Assembly: GCA_022495995.1 (NCBI GenBank)
Contig: JAFEMH010000530.1
Location: 496,001 to 560,000 of the forward strand
Reading direction: 5' to 3'
DNA length: 64,000 nt
Source: Adenophora triphylla var. japonica
Lineage: Eukaryota > Streptophyta > Magnoliopsida > Asterales > Campanulaceae
The notes under the pieces are model-generated. The model was not told the DNA's origin. It saw only the letters and a program-made list of their open reading frames with translations, and ran no database searches. Of this stretch, positions 62,801-64,000 are shown in pieces; the first letter of the stretch is position 1, and every line of letters starts with the position of its first letter. The position numbers were made by a program, and so were the translations under genes.

Positions 62801-64000
62801 CACGTACATGGAGGAGCTCATTGCTCGCTTCAAGGACATCTCTTTCCATTATTTGCCAAGAGACAGAACCGCTCGCAGATGCCCCGGCTACCCTCGCATC
62901 TCTTGTCGAAATTCCCGATGGGAAATCGCAAAAACCCTCGTAATAGGCAGACGGGAAACACCCGCCTATTGCTGTGAGATCGAAATAAAAAAAGAAACGA
63001 TCAACGAACCCTGGTACAATCAAATATACCAGTACCTCCAAAACGGAGAAGCTTCCTTCACAAATGAAGATGGAAAATACAAAGAAGGGATCAAAGCAAA
63101 AAACATGATGGCAATAAAATGCCTGGCATCCCATTTCGTCATTCTGGGGGGATATGTTGTACAAGAAGCGCCACCAAGGGCCACTCCTTCGGTGTGTAAA
63201 CAAAGAAAAAGCCAGCGAGCTAATGAACGAAGTTCACAACGGAACCTGCGGTCCGCACATGAACGCTCGAGCATTGACCCAGATCATTCTCCGTATGGTA
63301 TACTTTTGGATATCAATGGAAACAGACTGCATCCAGTTCGTCCAAAGCTGCGACAAATGTCAACGGTTCTCCAACCTCAATCACATCCCTCCGCATGAAC
63401 TCTATTGCATGACTACACCATGGCCTTTCGCCACATGGGGAATCAACGTCATCGGCAAGATCACTCCACCATGGAGCAATGGTCACGAGTTCATTTTAGT
63501 CGCAGTCGACTACTTCACCGAATGGGTAGAAGCCAGATCGTACAAGGTACTGAATTCTAAGAAGGTGGCCGAGTTCATCAAGGAGAACATCATGTGCCGA
63601 TACGGAGTGCCCAACGAGATCATATCCGACAATGGGACTCATTTCGAGGGAGATTGTGACCAACCGCCGACCGACCCGTAGTCACACGTCACAAGTCTTC
63701 TCCCTACGTACCACAAACCAATGGTGCAAGAGAGGCAAAGAAACAAGACTCTCGCCATGATAATCGTAAAGATGACCACCGCAGGTCGGGACCGGCCCGA
63801 AAAGCTACATCTAGCCCTCTCGGGGATACGTAACATCGCCGAACCGCCACAGGGAGACCCCGTTCGCACTTACCTACGGAATGGAAGCAATGTTACCTGT
63901 GGAATTGGAAATTCCATCCCTCCGAGTCCTCTTGGAGAACGGGATCAACGAAGTCACCGTCACGACGAACTTGCTCTACTCGACGAGCGCAGATTGAAAG
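62801..64000 (+). pseudogene. Element E integrase, first catalytic Asp lost
   Basis: NEPWYNQIYQYLQNGEASF, then LYKKRHQGPLLRCVNKEKA, EVHNGTCGPHMN, CDKCQRFSNLNHIPPHEL and the core WGINVIGKITPPWSNG. There, Asn stands where the first catalytic Asp belongs (GIDVIG in B). VAVDYFTEWVEARSYK and ISDNGTHFEGDC keep the second Asp. After a stop at about 63679 the reading continues in other frames (VPQTNGAREAKK near 63710, then MEAMLPVELEIPSLRVLLEN near 63880) to the window end. Confidence 0.9.

Larger units (their letters stand above)
50553..64000 (+). mobile_element. Element E: Tat/Ogre-type gypsy, 3' end outside the window
   Basis: The LTR (50553-52265), primer site, leader, gag, two protease remnants, linker with 33-bp repeats, RT, RNase H and integrase are in order on the plus strand; the window ends in integrase. 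It is inserted in the LTR of D, so it postdates D. Many single-base indels break every domain, more than in A or B. Codons are rich in C and G compared with B. Confidence 0.93.

Noticed and set aside
1..64000. tRNA, rRNA or snRNA genes
   Set aside because: The only tRNA-like stretches are the 18-base primer sites after LTRs; no cloverleaf, rRNA core or snRNA box was recognised.

Overview
The window is plant nuclear DNA made almost entirely of nested LTR retrotransposons. The evidence is plant-type Ty1/copia and Ty3/gypsy Tat/Ogre-lineage polyproteins (including a second, archaeal-type RNase H), tRNA-type primer sites, a Stowaway-like MITE, and plant mobile domain (PMD) genes with introns. I see no intact host gene, rRNA, tRNA or CRISPR array. 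The species cannot be fixed from the sequence; repeat-dense heterochromatin of an angiosperm fits best.

Layout, left to right. 1-3735: 5'-truncated copia element (+) with a MITE at 155-440. 3765-6864: Tat pol fragment T1 (-) that has lost RT and RNase H. 6865-10920: T2 (-), 3' LTR, 41-bp minisatellite and a PMD gene running against the element. 10920-14965: T3 (-), gag, leader and 5' LTR. 14966-15980 and 48073-49059: two halves of one gag (T4, -), split by element B. 15981-48072: element B (+), with 5' and 3' LTRs of 1644 and 1647 bp and a perfect CATTG target duplication; it carries gag, a damaged pol and two antisense cargo genes (DUF7745-like and PMD). Inside B's gag lies element A (+, 19533-34578), with LTRs of 2122 and 2121 bp and a perfect GTAAG duplication; it carries gag, no pol and an antisense PMD gene. 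49060-50552: truncated LTR of element D (+), into which E (+, 50553 to beyond 64000) is inserted; E has LTR, leader, gag, two protease remnants, RT, RNase H and integrase, all broken by many small indels.

The most interesting signal is regulatory. Every Tat LTR family here has short palindromes built on a CG-NN-CG core, usually 11-25 bp upstream of the TATA box, and each family has its own arms (TATGTCG-TG-CGACATA in A; AGCCG-CA-CGGCT in B and D; TATCTCG-CG-CGAGATA in T2; an AGTCCGG type in E; a GGTCCG type in T3). In A, B and T2 the same family-specific palindrome recurs 120-200 bp upstream of the antisense cargo genes, and in A and B a related pair sits in the leader. In B and D the sites come in pairs with centres 30-31 bp apart at every location. 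LTR and cargo promoters therefore look co-regulated by one dimeric factor whose specificity has changed together with its sites. A family-specific minisatellite lies between each PMD gene and the 3' LTR, and the leaders share hairpins and a closed RNA domain supported by compensatory base changes.

All three integrases of the Tat elements lack at least one catalytic residue, B's RT has lost its YVDD segment and B has no protease. None of these copies is autonomous, so recent movement (A and B keep perfect duplications) implies help in trans.
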